Shown here in pieces: positions 33,048 to 43,200 of a stretch of DNA of 46,105 nt (its first letter is position 1; each line of letters begins with the position of its first letter). The stretch is from assembly GCF_021151785.1 (NCBI RefSeq), contig NZ_JAGKWP010000005.1, forward strand, positions 1 through 46,105, in the 5' to 3' direction. The notes beneath the pieces are model-generated. The model searched no databases. It was not told the DNA's origin and saw nothing but the letters and a program-made list of their open reading frames with translations. This DNA comes from Flavobacterium sp. GTDB lineage: Bacteria > Bacteroidota > Bacteroidia > Flavobacteriales > Flavobacteriaceae. A program made the translations under genes and the position numbers.

Positions 33048-34796
33048 ATGAAGCGTAATATTTTAATTTTGTTTTTAGTTCTAGTCAATGTTTCATTGGC
33101 ACAAACTAGATTAGAGGTAAAAATGTCGAAAACCACCTTAAAAGTGGGAGAATCGGCTCAGCTTTCTTTTATCTTTAATGCTGTAGGAGATGATTTTATA
33201 CCACCTAAAATAACTGGATTTCAAGTGAATGGCCCCATGGTAAGTCAAAGTGAAAACATCATTAATGGCGCCTATTCTGGAAATCAGCAATTTGCTTATG
33301 TGATTCAAGCAATTCGACCAGGAAAATTTACGATTCCATCAGCTATGGTTGAATTCAAAGGACGAATTTTTAAGTCCCAACCTGTAATTGTTACTGTTTT
33401 AAATCAAAATATTAAAGGAGAAAAACAGACCAACGAAGATTCTTATGTATCCAAAAACAATGTAGGCAAAAATGCTCCAGTTTTCATAGAAGCGGAAATC
33501 TCTAAAACAAATGTTTACATTAACGAACCTGTTGAAGTAAGCTATCGTGTTTATCTAAATCCGAAATTCAAAATTGAAAAAGAGAACAAAATTAATTTCC
33601 CTAAATACAATAATTTTTGGAGCCAAACAGAAGATTTGAGAGACAACCATTGGGAACAAGTAGTAGTTAATGGCCGTATTTATTACACGAAATTGTTCAG
33701 AAGAACGGTTTTATATCCTCAAAAAACGGGTAACTTATCGATTGATCCATTAAGTTTAGATTTCAATATTGCATATCCAACGGGTGAGTTAGATTTTTTC
33801 AACGACCCTCAATATGAAACTGCTAGAAGAGTCATTGCAACGCCTTCAAAAACAATAGTGGTAAAGCCACTACCAGAAAAAGGGAAACCAGAAAATTTTA
33901 CTGGAGCAGTGGGAGTCTTCGAATTTAATGTGATAGTTGATAAACTAGAAAGCAAAACTGGTGAAGCCATTCAAATGGAATTTGTGGTAACAGGTACGGG
34001 TAATTTAAAATTATTTGAACTACCAAAACCTAATTTACCTGCTGATTTTGAAATTTTTGAACCTACACACAAAGAAGACATAGAAGAAAATATAAGAGGA
34101 ATGTCTGGTTCGATTTCAGATTCGTATACCATTATCCCACAAAATAAAGGAAAATTTCTTGTGAAACCTCAACAATTCAGCTATTTTGATATTCAATCCA
34201 AATCATACAAAACCATATCATCAGATGAAATAAATCTAACAGTAGCTCAGGGAGATAAGCATATATCACAATTACAAAAAAACAAAATGGCTTCACCTAA
34301 AACGATATTACCTATTTTTACTGAAGCCACTTTCTTTACCCTGAATTCATCGACTTTTTTTAACTCGGTGTGGTTTTATCTATTACTTGGTTTACCCATA
34401 TTGACTGCTTTATTCTTACTTGTAGATAAAAGAAAAATAAACGAAAAGGAAGAAAAAGAACACAAAATAATTCTAAATAATAAAAAACCCATTGCTCCCG
34501 TATCATGGCAAAATTTAGAACAAAAAAGTACAGATAAAGAGGTGTTCTATGCAGAAATAGAGCAGGAACTTAAAGCATTTATTACGACATATTTTCATAT
34601 AGACCCGACACTTTCAAATGAAACTCTACGAGAACAACTTTCAGAAAAAGGAGTCGAATTGTCTCTTATAGTACAAATTGATAAATTATTACAAACTTGT
34701 GAAATAGCTAAATATACGCCTGTTTCTAATTTAAATAAAACCCAAGATTTGGAACAAGCAAATGAAATTATCAATCAACTGAAAGGATATTTATAA
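33048..34796 (+). CDS. batD: BatD
   Basis: About 582 residues from the ATG at 33048; the upstream in-frame start at 33036 lies within batB and would add four residues ahead of the signal peptide. A Sec signal peptide (RNILILFLVLVNVSLAQ) precedes several immunoglobulin-like beta domains (roughly 20-410). A TM lies near 440-460, and a short cytoplasmic region ends in a leucine-rich helix. The family is known as BatD/oxygen tolerance protein. Ends in a 1-bp overlap with batE. Confidence 0.93.
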   Translation: MKRNILILFLVLVNVSLAQTRLEVKMSKTTLKVGESAQLSFIFNAVGDDFIPPKITGFQVNGPMVSQSENIINGAYSGNQQFAYVIQAIRPGKFTIPSAMVEFKGRIFKSQPVIVTVLNQNIKGEKQTNEDSYVSKNNVGKNAPVFIEAEISKTNVYINEPVEVSYRVYLNPKFKIEKENKINFPKYNNFWSQTEDLRDNHWEQVVVNGRIYYTKLFRRTVLYPQKTGNLSIDPLSLDFNIAYPTGELDFFNDPQYETARRVIATPSKTIVVKPLPEKGKPENFTGAVGVFEFNVIVDKLESKTGEAIQMEFVVTGTGNLKLFELPKPNLPADFEIFEPTHKEDIEENIRGMSGSISDSYTIIPQNKGKFLVKPQQFSYFDIQSKSYKTISSDEINLTVAQGDKHISQLQKNKMASPKTILPIFTEATFFTLNSSTFFNSVWFYLLLGLPILTALFLLVDKRKINEKEEKEHKIILNNKKPIAPVSWQNLEQKSTDKEVFYAEIEQELKAFITTYFHIDPTLSNETLREQLSEKGVELSLIVQIDKLLQTCEIAKYTPVSNLNKTQDLEQANEIINQLKGYL

Positions 34797-35539
34797 TGAA
34801 AAAGAAACTATTACTTTTAATTTTGTGCTTTTCGGGACAAATGTATTGGGCTATTGATAAGCAATCTCAAGCCGAAAGCTATTTTAAAGAAGCAAATCTG
34901 TTGTACCAAAAGGGTGAATTTGGACAAGCAGCTGAGGTATACCAGCAAATGGAGCAACTAGAAGTTGAGGCGGCTGAGGTTTATTTCAATTTAGGGAATT
35001 GTTTCTATAAAATGGGGCAACTACCTCAAGCAATATTCAATTATGAAAAAGCAAATATTCGCGCGCCTTTTAATGAAAAAATAGAATCTAATTTAACAGT
35101 GGCTTATGACAATACTCATGACAAAATTGCCTTTAAAAATACCGCAACTTTTTTCACCTACTTAAAAGCTAAATTTTTGCCTTACCAATTTTGGATTTTT
35201 GTCTTTACAATGGTAATGGCCGTTTTGAGTCTGATTGCGTTGTATAATCATAGAATAAATAGAAAAAGTAGTTTCTCATTTATAATGTATTCAATAGTTT
35301 TATGGTGTTTTGGATTGGTACTTACTCTAATTTTAGCTGTAAACAAACCTTCTAGAATTGGAATCGTTTTTGCCTCTCAAACGCCCGTAATCGCAACAGA
35401 TCACAAGCAAACAATCAGAAATATTCACGAAGGAACTAAGGTAATTATTGAAGAAGAACAAGGAACGTATCTTTTAGTACACTTATCCGATGTAACCAAA
35501 GGATGGGTAAAAAAAGACGCCATAAAAGAAGTGGACTAA
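34796..35539 (+). CDS. batE: BatE, TPR and SH3-domain membrane protein
   Basis: 247 residues. A signal peptide (1-19) leads into TPR helices (SQAESYFKEANLLYQKGEFG, then AEVYFNLGNCFYKMG). Two TMs are near 131-149 and 160-182. The final 60 residues form a bacterial SH3 domain with the typical GTYLLVHLSDVTKGWVKKD ending. It is the last gene of the Bat operon; porZ has its own -7 box further on. Confidence 0.92.
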   Translation: MKKKLLLLILCFSGQMYWAIDKQSQAESYFKEANLLYQKGEFGQAAEVYQQMEQLEVEAAEVYFNLGNCFYKMGQLPQAIFNYEKANIRAPFNEKIESNLTVAYDNTHDKIAFKNTATFFTYLKAKFLPYQFWIFVFTMVMAVLSLIALYNHRINRKSSFSFIMYSIVLWCFGLVLTLILAVNKPSRIGIVFASQTPVIATDHKQTIRNIHEGTKVIIEEEQGTYLLVHLSDVTKGWVKKDAIKEVD

Positions 35540-35570
35540 TTCAATAAATGCTAATTAATTTCGTTTGTAG

Positions 35571-35578
35571 TATATTTG
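35571..35578 (+). promoter_or_regulatory. -7 box for porZ
   Basis: TATATTTG matches TAnnTTTG exactly, 19 bp before the porZ start. No TTTG at -33. It gives porZ a start separate from the Bat operon. Confidence 0.5.
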
Positions 35579-35597
35579 TGAGACCAATGCATTTTTT

Positions 35598-37874
35598 ATG
35601 AAAAAAATCACTCTTTTTTTAATTGTGGTATTACCCACTATAATTTTAGCCCAACAAAATGCTTGGAAAGGTTATTTTTCCTATAATGAAATCACAGATG
35701 TGACTACCAATGAAAACAAAGTAATTGCTTCAACTAAGAATTCCTTATTTTCAAAAGAAACGACCACAGAAAATTTGGTTACTTTTACTTCTATAAACGA
35801 AGTTAAACCAGCAACTATTACTACTATTTACCAAAGTTCTACCCAACACACTTTTATTGGTAATGAAAATGGATTAATCATTATCATCAAACCGGATGGA
35901 TCAGTTGTAAATAAACCAGATATTATTCTTGAAGTTCCAGTACCACCAAATAAGAAAAAAATAAATGATTTTTATGAGTACAATGGAAAAATTTATGTTG
36001 CAACACAATATGGAATAACGGTTATTAACTTATCCAATTTAGAAATTGATGAAACCTATTACATTGGAAGCGCTGGCGAAAGTCTAGATGTATTACAAAC
36101 TACTGTTTTTAACAACGAAATTTATGCCGTAACACGAACACAAGGAATAAAAAAAGCACTATTATCGAATCCTTTTTTATATGATTATTCACAATGGACG
36201 GTTTTCGATGGTGGATTTTGGATTGGTTTAGTTACTTTCAACAATCAACTTGTAGGAGCAAATACTAATTCGATACTATATAAATTTATTGGAAATACTA
36301 CTCAACAATTTGGGACTTTTGGATCGACAGGAATAAAACTTAAAACCTCAGCTAACTACTTAGTTTTTTTAGCTAACTATCAAATTCAGGTGTATAATCA
36401 AAATTTAAGCTTGGAATCCCTTGTTTATAATATTCCTGATTACCCAGATTATTTCACAGGAGCCACTATTTTAAACAATAAATTATATATAGGCACCAGT
36501 AAAAATGGAGTTTTTGAAACACCCATTCCAAATACAAATACTTTCACATCAATTTCACCTAATGGTCCTATTCAAGATTATTCTTTTAGAATCAAAAAAA
36601 CAACAGATGAATTATGGATAACTCATGGTGGTTTTGATCGAACTTATACTCCTGATTATAAACATGAAGGAATAAGTACATACCAAGTGAATTCAGGTTG
36701 GAATAAAATAGCGAAAGAGAATTTTCCCGACGTAGTGTCATTAGGAACAATTTTAGAAAATAATTTAAATAAAAAACAAAAATTTGTTTGCTCAAATCAC
36801 AAAGGTCTACTGAAAATAGTAGATAAAACAGCATTTACTTTATTAGATCAGACCAATACTGGAGCAAATGGTTTAGAAAGTTTATACTATGCTCCTGATC
36901 CTAATTACAAATCTACAAGACCTAATAGCCTAATTCAAGATAAAGAAGGTAATATTTGGATGACTAATGCATATGTAAACAAAGGACTTAAAGTTTTACG
37001 AAGCAATGGCTCGTGGCAGTCATATGATTTAAGCACTTTAATTCAAGATGCTACTAATGAACGATATGGAAACATGGAAATTGACAAAAATGGCACTAAA
37101 TGGATGGCTACTTTTTTTAATGGTGTGGTAGCTTTTAATGAAAAATATAACAACAAAACCATTGTCATTAATACATCCCAAGGGCTGCCTGATTCCGATG
37201 TTCGTTGTGTAGCACTAGATAAAAAAGGACAATTGTGGATTGGTAATTACAAAGGCTTACGCATCATAAACAATGTAGATCGCTTTTTATCAGAAAATGA
37301 ATTGACAGCGACCAACATTGTGATTCAAGAAGGCGATTTAGCTCAAGAATTATTTTACCAACAAACCATTCAAGATATTTATGTTGATGGGTCAAACAAC
37401 AAATGGGTTTCAATTGCAGACGCAGGTGTTTTTCATGTGAGTAGTAATGGACAGAGAACCTTACATCGTTTTACTAAAGAAAACTCACCTTTACCAAGTA
37501 ACAACGTATTAGATATTGAAATTGATGAAGTTTCAGGGGAAGTTTTCTTTGCTACTGATAAAGGAACAGTATCGTTTTTAGGTTCATCAACTAAAGGAAG
37601 TGATAATTTAGAAAATGCCTATGTATATCCTAACCCTGTTCGCCCAGAATATACTGGAACCGTAAAAATTGCTGGTTTGATGGACAAGGTAAATTTAAAA
37701 ATTACTGATATTGAAGGAAATTTAGTTTTTGAAACAACTTCCCAAGGAGGAACAGTAGAGTGGGACACTACGGCTTTTGGTAAATACAAAGTTGCTTCTG
37801 GAGTTTATATGATCTTTATTTCCTCAAATGATGCGGCAGAAACAACAGTAAAAAAAATAATGATTATTAGATAA
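35598..37874 (+). CDS. porZ: PorZ-like type IX secretion component (two-propeller protein)
   Basis: 758 residues. Signal peptide (1-18), then repeated beta-propeller blades; examples are KEGNIWMTNAYVNKG, DKNGTKWMATFFNGV and DKKGQLWIGNYKGL, typical of the two-component-regulator propeller. A T9SS type A tail follows (YPNPVRPEYTGTVKI onward, last ~80 residues). This layout and length match PorZ, a part of the attachment complex that delivers anionic LPS to T9SS cargo in Porphyromonas gingivalis. In Flavobacteria the role is inferred by similarity. The gene order batE-porZ-recO agrees with what I recall of this phylum. Confidence 0.8.
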   Translation: MKKITLFLIVVLPTIILAQQNAWKGYFSYNEITDVTTNENKVIASTKNSLFSKETTTENLVTFTSINEVKPATITTIYQSSTQHTFIGNENGLIIIIKPDGSVVNKPDIILEVPVPPNKKKINDFYEYNGKIYVATQYGITVINLSNLEIDETYYIGSAGESLDVLQTTVFNNEIYAVTRTQGIKKALLSNPFLYDYSQWTVFDGGFWIGLVTFNNQLVGANTNSILYKFIGNTTQQFGTFGSTGIKLKTSANYLVFLANYQIQVYNQNLSLESLVYNIPDYPDYFTGATILNNKLYIGTSKNGVFETPIPNTNTFTSISPNGPIQDYSFRIKKTTDELWITHGGFDRTYTPDYKHEGISTYQVNSGWNKIAKENFPDVVSLGTILENNLNKKQKFVCSNHKGLLKIVDKTAFTLLDQTNTGANGLESLYYAPDPNYKSTRPNSLIQDKEGNIWMTNAYVNKGLKVLRSNGSWQSYDLSTLIQDATNERYGNMEIDKNGTKWMATFFNGVVAFNEKYNNKTIVINTSQGLPDSDVRCVALDKKGQLWIGNYKGLRIINNVDRFLSENELTATNIVIQEGDLAQELFYQQTIQDIYVDGSNNKWVSIADAGVFHVSSNGQRTLHRFTKENSPLPSNNVLDIEIDEVSGEVFFATDKGTVSFLGSSTKGSDNLENAYVYPNPVRPEYTGTVKIAGLMDKVNLKITDIEGNLVFETTSQGGTVEWDTTAFGKYKVASGVYMIFISSNDAAETTVKKIMIIR

Positions 37875-38275
37875 ATAGTTTAACGAAAGAACATAAACGA
37901 AATCTAGTCTTTAAAAACCAGTTAACAACTACACACATATGATTATAATCTCAAAAGGAAAAAAGTAACGTTCGTTGGTTCCATAAGTTGCAAGAGTTTG
38001 AAAAATAGAAGAACTCAACACAATAAAGATATAAGTAAAAAAGTAAAATTTTTATGACATCTTAAAACCAACAAACATCCATTTAAAACCCAAAAAAGAC
38101 CATTTTTTGAATACGTTTAAGTACCCAAATAGTCCTAACGAGTTCATTGTATTCATTAAAATGTAATTTAGTAAAATCAAAATTGATGTCTACTTTCCAA
38201 AAATGAAAGCATATCATTTATGGATTGAACTTACTACTTTTGCTTTACTTACATTAGAAGAAAAGATCAGAAAAA
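37875..38275. other. About 400 bp without a recognisable gene
   Basis: AT-rich sequence between porZ and recO with many stops in all frames. I see no tRNA, terminator or repeat. The only likely signal is a -7 box (TACTTTTG) at 38235-38242 for recO. It could be a gene remnant or an unrecognised RNA. Confidence 0.45.
38235..38242 (+). promoter_or_regulatory. -7 box for recO
   Basis: TACTTTTG matches TAnnTTTG exactly, 33 bp before the recO ATG. A -33 box is not evident. Confidence 0.45.
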
Positions 38276-38989
38276 ATGCTAATCAAAACGAAAGCCATTG
38301 TACTTAGTGCAATTAAGTACCAAGAAAAAAGCTTGATTGTGAAATGTTATACCCACTATCATGGAGTAAAATCATATTTTGTTCCTGCTGCTTTTTCAAC
38401 CAAAAAATCAAGTCAGCGAGTAGCATATTTTCAACCGCTAACCCTACTAGAAATTGAAGCAACACACAAAAACAAAGGGACTTTAGAACACTTTAAAGAA
38501 GTAAAGTTAGCTCATCCTTACCAAACAATTCCTTTAGACATTATAAAAAGCACAATAGTTATTTTTCTATCCGAAATCTTACATCACAGCATTTTAGAAG
38601 AAGAAAAAAATGAAGCCTTATTTGAATTTCTAGAAACAGCTTTACTTTGGCTCGATACGCACGACAATATTGCCAATTTCCATTTAATTCTTTTAGTTCA
38701 AACAACGAAATTTTTAGGTTTTTTTCCTCAACAACCAGTAGAAAACCAACCTTTTTTCGAAATGATTGAAGGTGTATTCACTTCCTTTCACGGAGTCAGT
38801 TGCTTGACCGAACACGAAACATTACTACTCAAAAAATTAATACAACTCAAACTAGATAGCGAACAAAAACTATTCACTGGAATCGAACGACAACTATTAC
38901 TTAAAATTCTACTAGACTATTATGCAATCCATTTAGATGGATTCAAAAAACCTAAATCACTCGAAGTTTTGAAAGAGGTTTTTTCTTAA
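38276..38989 (+). CDS. recO: DNA repair protein RecO
   Basis: 237 residues. The N-terminal OB fold opens with LIKTKAIVLSAIKYQEKSLIVKCYT and continues with HGVKSYFVPAAFSTKKSS, both characteristic. The helical middle contains HHSILEEEKNEALFEFL, and the zinc-finger cysteines of many RecO proteins are not seen, as is common in Bacteroidetes. RecO loads RecA onto single-stranded DNA with RecR. The WG-repeat gene ends only 1 bp away on the other strand. Confidence 0.9.
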   Translation: MLIKTKAIVLSAIKYQEKSLIVKCYTHYHGVKSYFVPAAFSTKKSSQRVAYFQPLTLLEIEATHKNKGTLEHFKEVKLAHPYQTIPLDIIKSTIVIFLSEILHHSILEEEKNEALFEFLETALLWLDTHDNIANFHLILLVQTTKFLGFFPQQPVENQPFFEMIEGVFTSFHGVSCLTEHETLLLKKLIQLKLDSEQKLFTGIERQLLLKILLDYYAIHLDGFKKPKSLEVLKEVFS

Positions 38990-38990
38990 A

Positions 38991-40130
38991 TTATTTAGGC
39001 TGTTCCTCAACATCAATCTTGCGTTTAGACGCTAAATTTGGGATATATTTAGGTTGTCCGTTTTCTAAGAAACCTATTTTTGAATAATAAGGATTAAGAT
39101 TGGTTTGGTATTCATATCCTTGTTTATCTACATAATAAATCATATTGTCTCTTTCTGCTTCAGCATAATTATATTGATGATAAATATAGGAACTCAACCT
39201 AATATAAATAGATGGTATTATAACCTTTTCATAGTTACACAACCCAATTTTATCCCCTATTTTTATTTCAAGAAACTCACCATTATTTTTAATTACATCA
39301 TAAATTACAGGAATTGTTATTTTACCCGTAGAATTAATTATTCCTGTCTTCCCATTTAAATAAACAAAAGAATATTTCAAATAATCATCATTATCAGATA
39401 CAATTGGAACAATATTATCATAGATTATTTCAGATAATTTGTTTCCTTTATTATCAATTAAACCCCATTTATTGTCTATACAAACTCTTGCGTAATTTTC
39501 GTCAAAAGTTCTAACAAAGTCATATATAGGTTCTATTATAATATCGTCTTTCTTTTTAAATCCCCATTTACCATTTTTAGAAAAAGGAATTAGTGTTGAA
39601 CTTTTTTCAACACTCTCAAAAAGATATTTACTTTCTCCACTAAATCCACCGCCAATAAAAAGAATATTGCCACTACCATCAGAAAAATTTCTGATTAAAA
39701 TTTTACCCGACTTGTCAAATCCTATTCTTAATCTGTCAATGTCAAAATTTCCATATAGAAAGGGTATAAAAAATTGTTTTTTTGAAAAATATACTTCAAA
39801 AAACTTCCTCTTTCTTTTTCCGTTTAAGATAATCTCTTTTGATACAAATTTATTTTCAACAATCTCATCATAGCTAATTTTTAAATTATTATTGTCTATA
39901 AATTCTAAATTAAAAAAATCAGATTTAACACTATTTTTATTTAGTAATGAAAAAAAATCTTGATTGTAGTTATTCCTCAAAAGAAATGGTTTAGAAAAGT
40001 ATTTGCCTTTCATCGAATCAAGATTTGCATTCTTTTTAAAATCAGAGGTGTTATTTATTCTATAAGTCCCGCAAGAACAAATAAAAAATAAACTCGATAT
40101 TAAAAACAAAAATGTTTTTTTATTTGTCAT
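38991..40130 (-). CDS. WG-repeat lipoprotein
   Basis: 379 residues. The lipoprotein signal ends in LFFICSC (Cys20), so it is likely surface- or periplasm-facing. WG repeats are recognisable from about 185: KNGKWGFKKKDDIIIEPIYD, NKWGLIDNKGNKLSEIIYDN and a third more diverged unit at NGKTGIINSTGKITIPVIYD. Each unit forms a beta-rich module of unknown function. Residues 30-170 are not recognised. Its coding end is 1 bp from the recO stop, so the two genes are convergent and share no terminator that I can see. Confidence 0.85.
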   Translation of the reverse strand: MTNKKTFLFLISSLFFICSCGTYRINNTSDFKKNANLDSMKGKYFSKPFLLRNNYNQDFFSLLNKNSVKSDFFNLEFIDNNNLKISYDEIVENKFVSKEIILNGKRKRKFFEVYFSKKQFFIPFLYGNFDIDRLRIGFDKSGKILIRNFSDGSGNILFIGGGFSGESKYLFESVEKSSTLIPFSKNGKWGFKKKDDIIIEPIYDFVRTFDENYARVCIDNKWGLIDNKGNKLSEIIYDNIVPIVSDNDDYLKYSFVYLNGKTGIINSTGKITIPVIYDVIKNNGEFLEIKIGDKIGLCNYEKVIIPSIYIRLSSYIYHQYNYAEAERDNMIYYVDKQGYEYQTNLNPYYSKIGFLENGQPKYIPNLASKRKIDVEEQPK

Positions 40131-40207
40131 TACTCATAAATTTTAAGAAATAAAAGTAACAATAATATTTTATTTTAAAAGAGAAGTTTTTATTGATTAA
40201 ACCACAA

Positions 40208-40242
40208 CTTTTACCTTTTACCTTTTGCCTTTTACCTTTTAA
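40208..40242 (+). repeat. Five heptamer repeats (CTTTTRC) in the ileS promoter
   Basis: Tandem units CTTTTAC, CTTTTAC, CTTTTGC, CTTTTAC and CTTTTAA. The G of the third unit creates the only TTTG, which is the likely -33 box of ileS. Copy number change could alter promoter spacing. Confidence 0.6.
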
Positions 40243-40254
40243 TCACTACTTTCG
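40224..40254 (+). promoter_or_regulatory. ileS promoter
   Basis: TTTG (40224-40227) inside the heptamer tract, a 19-bp spacer, then TACTTTCG (40247-40254), one mismatch from TAnnTTTG. It lies 25 bp before the chosen ATG at 40280. Confidence 0.55.
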
Positions 40255-40279
40255 CAAATTGATAAAAGAAAACGACAAA

Positions 40280-43200
40280 ATGAGTACAAAATTTACTGAA
40301 TACAAAGGACTTGACTTGCCTACAGTAGCGTCAGAAGTTCTTGATTTTTGGAAAAAAAACAATGTCTTTGAAGAAAGTATTTCTTCTCGTGAAGGGAATA
40401 CTCCATATGTGTTTTTCGAAGGGCCACCATCAGCAAATGGTTTGCCTGGAATTCACCATGTAATGGCGCGTGCGATTAAAGATATTTTTTGTCGTTATAA
40501 AACTCAAAAAGGCTACCAAGTAAAGCGTAAAGCCGGTTGGGATACGCACGGATTGCCTGTAGAATTAGGTACCGAAAAAGAATTAGGCATTACCAAAGAA
40601 GATATCGGAAAAACCATTTCAGTAACCGAATACAACGAAGCGTGTAAAAAAACCGTTATGCGTTACACCGACGTATGGAATGACCTTACCGAAAAAATGG
40701 GCTACTGGGTAGACATGGAAGACCCATATGTGACGTACAAATCCAAATACATGGAAACTGTTTGGTGGTTGCTAAAACAAATTTACAACAAAAATTTACT
40801 ATACAAAGGCTACACCATTCAGCCATATTCACCAAAAGCGGGAACAGGTCTATCTTCTCATGAAGTAAACCAACCGGGGTCGTATCGAGATGTTACAGAT
40901 ACCACAATTGTAGCACAATTTAAAGCAAAAGAGGAAACGTTACCAAGCTTCTTACAAGGTTTTGGAACGATTCATTTCTTAGCTTGGACAACAACTCCTT
41001 GGACGTTGCCATCAAATACGGCGTTAACCGTTGGTCCAAAAATCGATTATGTTTTAGTGAAAACATTTAATCAATATACAGGAGAACAGATTAATGTAAT
41101 TCTTGCTAAATCTTTGGTTAATAAAGTTTTTGACAAGAAAAATTATATAGAAACTTTTTCTAAAACAGTTTTTAATCATAATCATTTAAACTGGTTAATT
41201 GATTTTGAGAAAAAGGAAGCTGAAAAAAGAAGAACTAACAGATATTTTGAATCATTATCTCAAGAAGAGAAAAATGAATTGAATAAAATTCATAATGAGT
41301 TTGATCCAACTAAAGTTCATTGGACAAATGAAGAAATGTTCAAAATGAATGAAAAGTTGAAAGAAATTTCAAAAATTGAAAAGCCATTAATTCCATTTGA
41401 AATAGTTGCCGAAGCAAAAGGCGCTGATTTAGTAGGAATTCGTTACGAACAATTATTACCATTAGTATTACCTTATCAAAATCCAGAAAATGCATTTAGA
41501 GTAATTTCAGGTGATTTCGTTACAACGGAAGATGGAACTGGAATTGTTCACACAGCACCAACATTTGGAGCCGATGATGCTAAAGTAGCAAAAGAAGCAA
41601 CTCCAGAAGTACCACCAATGTTAGTATTGGATGAAAATGGAAATCCTGTACCATTAGTAGATTTACAAGGGAGATTTATCCAAGGTTTAGGCGATTATTC
41701 TGGAAAATACGTTAAAAACGAATATTATAACGAAGGCGAAGCACCTGAGCGTTCTGTTGATGTTGAAATCGCTATCCAATTAAAAGAAGAAAACAAAGCC
41801 TTTAAGGTTGAAAAATACGTGCACAGTTATCCGCATTGTTGGAGAACCGACAAACCAATTTTATACTATCCATTAGATTCTTGGTTCATCAAAGTAACCG
41901 AAATCAAAGATAGAATGTTCGATTTAAACGAAACCATCAACTGGAAACCAAAAGCTACAGGTGAGGGTCGTTTCGGAAATTGGTTGAAAAATGCAAATGA
42001 TTGGAATTTATCACGTTCACGCTACTGGGGAATTCCATTACCAATTTGGAGAACGGAAGATAAAACCGAAGAAATCTGTATTGGTTCGGTAGAAGAATTG
42101 TATAACGAAATTGAAAAAGCAATTGCAGCTGGTTTCATGACTGAAAATCCATACAACGGATTCCAAATTGGAAATATGGATGAAAGCAACTACGATTTAG
42201 TGGATTTACATAAAAATATCGTAGATAATATTGTTTTAGTTTCAGCTTCTGGCCAACCAATGAATCGCGAAACCGACTTAATTGACGTTTGGTTCGATTC
42301 TGGAGCAATGCCTTATGCACAATGGCATTATCCATTTGAAAATAAAGAATTAATAGAGGAAAACAAGGCATTCCCAGCAGATTTTATTGCAGAGGGTGTT
42401 GATCAAACACGCGGTTGGTTTTATACATTACACGCTATTGGAACATTAGTTTTCAATAAAATTGCCTATAAAAATGTAGTTTCAAACGGATTAGTATTAG
42501 ACAAAAACGGACAAAAAATGTCGAAACGTTTAGGTAATGCGGTTGATCCATTCAAAACCTTAGAGGAATTTGGTCCAGACGCCACACGTTGGTACATGAT
42601 TTCCAATGCCAACCCTTGGGATAACTTAAAATTTGATATCGAAGGCGTTGCTGAGGTTCGTCGTAAATTCTTTGGAACATTATACAACACCTATTCCTTC
42701 TTTGCTTTATATGCTAACATTGACGGATTTACATATGCTGAAACCGAAATTCCTTTAGAAGAAAGACCTGAAATTGACCGCTGGATTTTATCTGAATTAC
42801 ACAGCTTAATTCAATTAGTAGATGAAGCTTATGCAGACTACGAACCAACCAAAGCGGCAAGAGCCATTTCTGATTTTGTACAAGAAAATTTAAGTAACTG
42901 GTATGTGCGTTTATGTCGCAGAAGATTTTGGAAAGGAGAATACGGAACAGACAAAATTGCAGCCTATCAGACGCTTTATACATGCTTAGATACAGTAGCT
43001 AAATTAGCAGCACCTATTGCTCCATTCTTTATGGATCGTTTATATAAAGACCTGAACACCGCAACAAATAAGGAAAGTTACACCAGTGTACACTTAGCAA
43101 ACTTCCCTGTTTTGGTTGAAAACTTTGTTGATAAATCATTGGAAAGCAAGATGTTGAAAGCACAGACCGTTTCCTCTTTAGTATTATCTTTACGTAAGAA

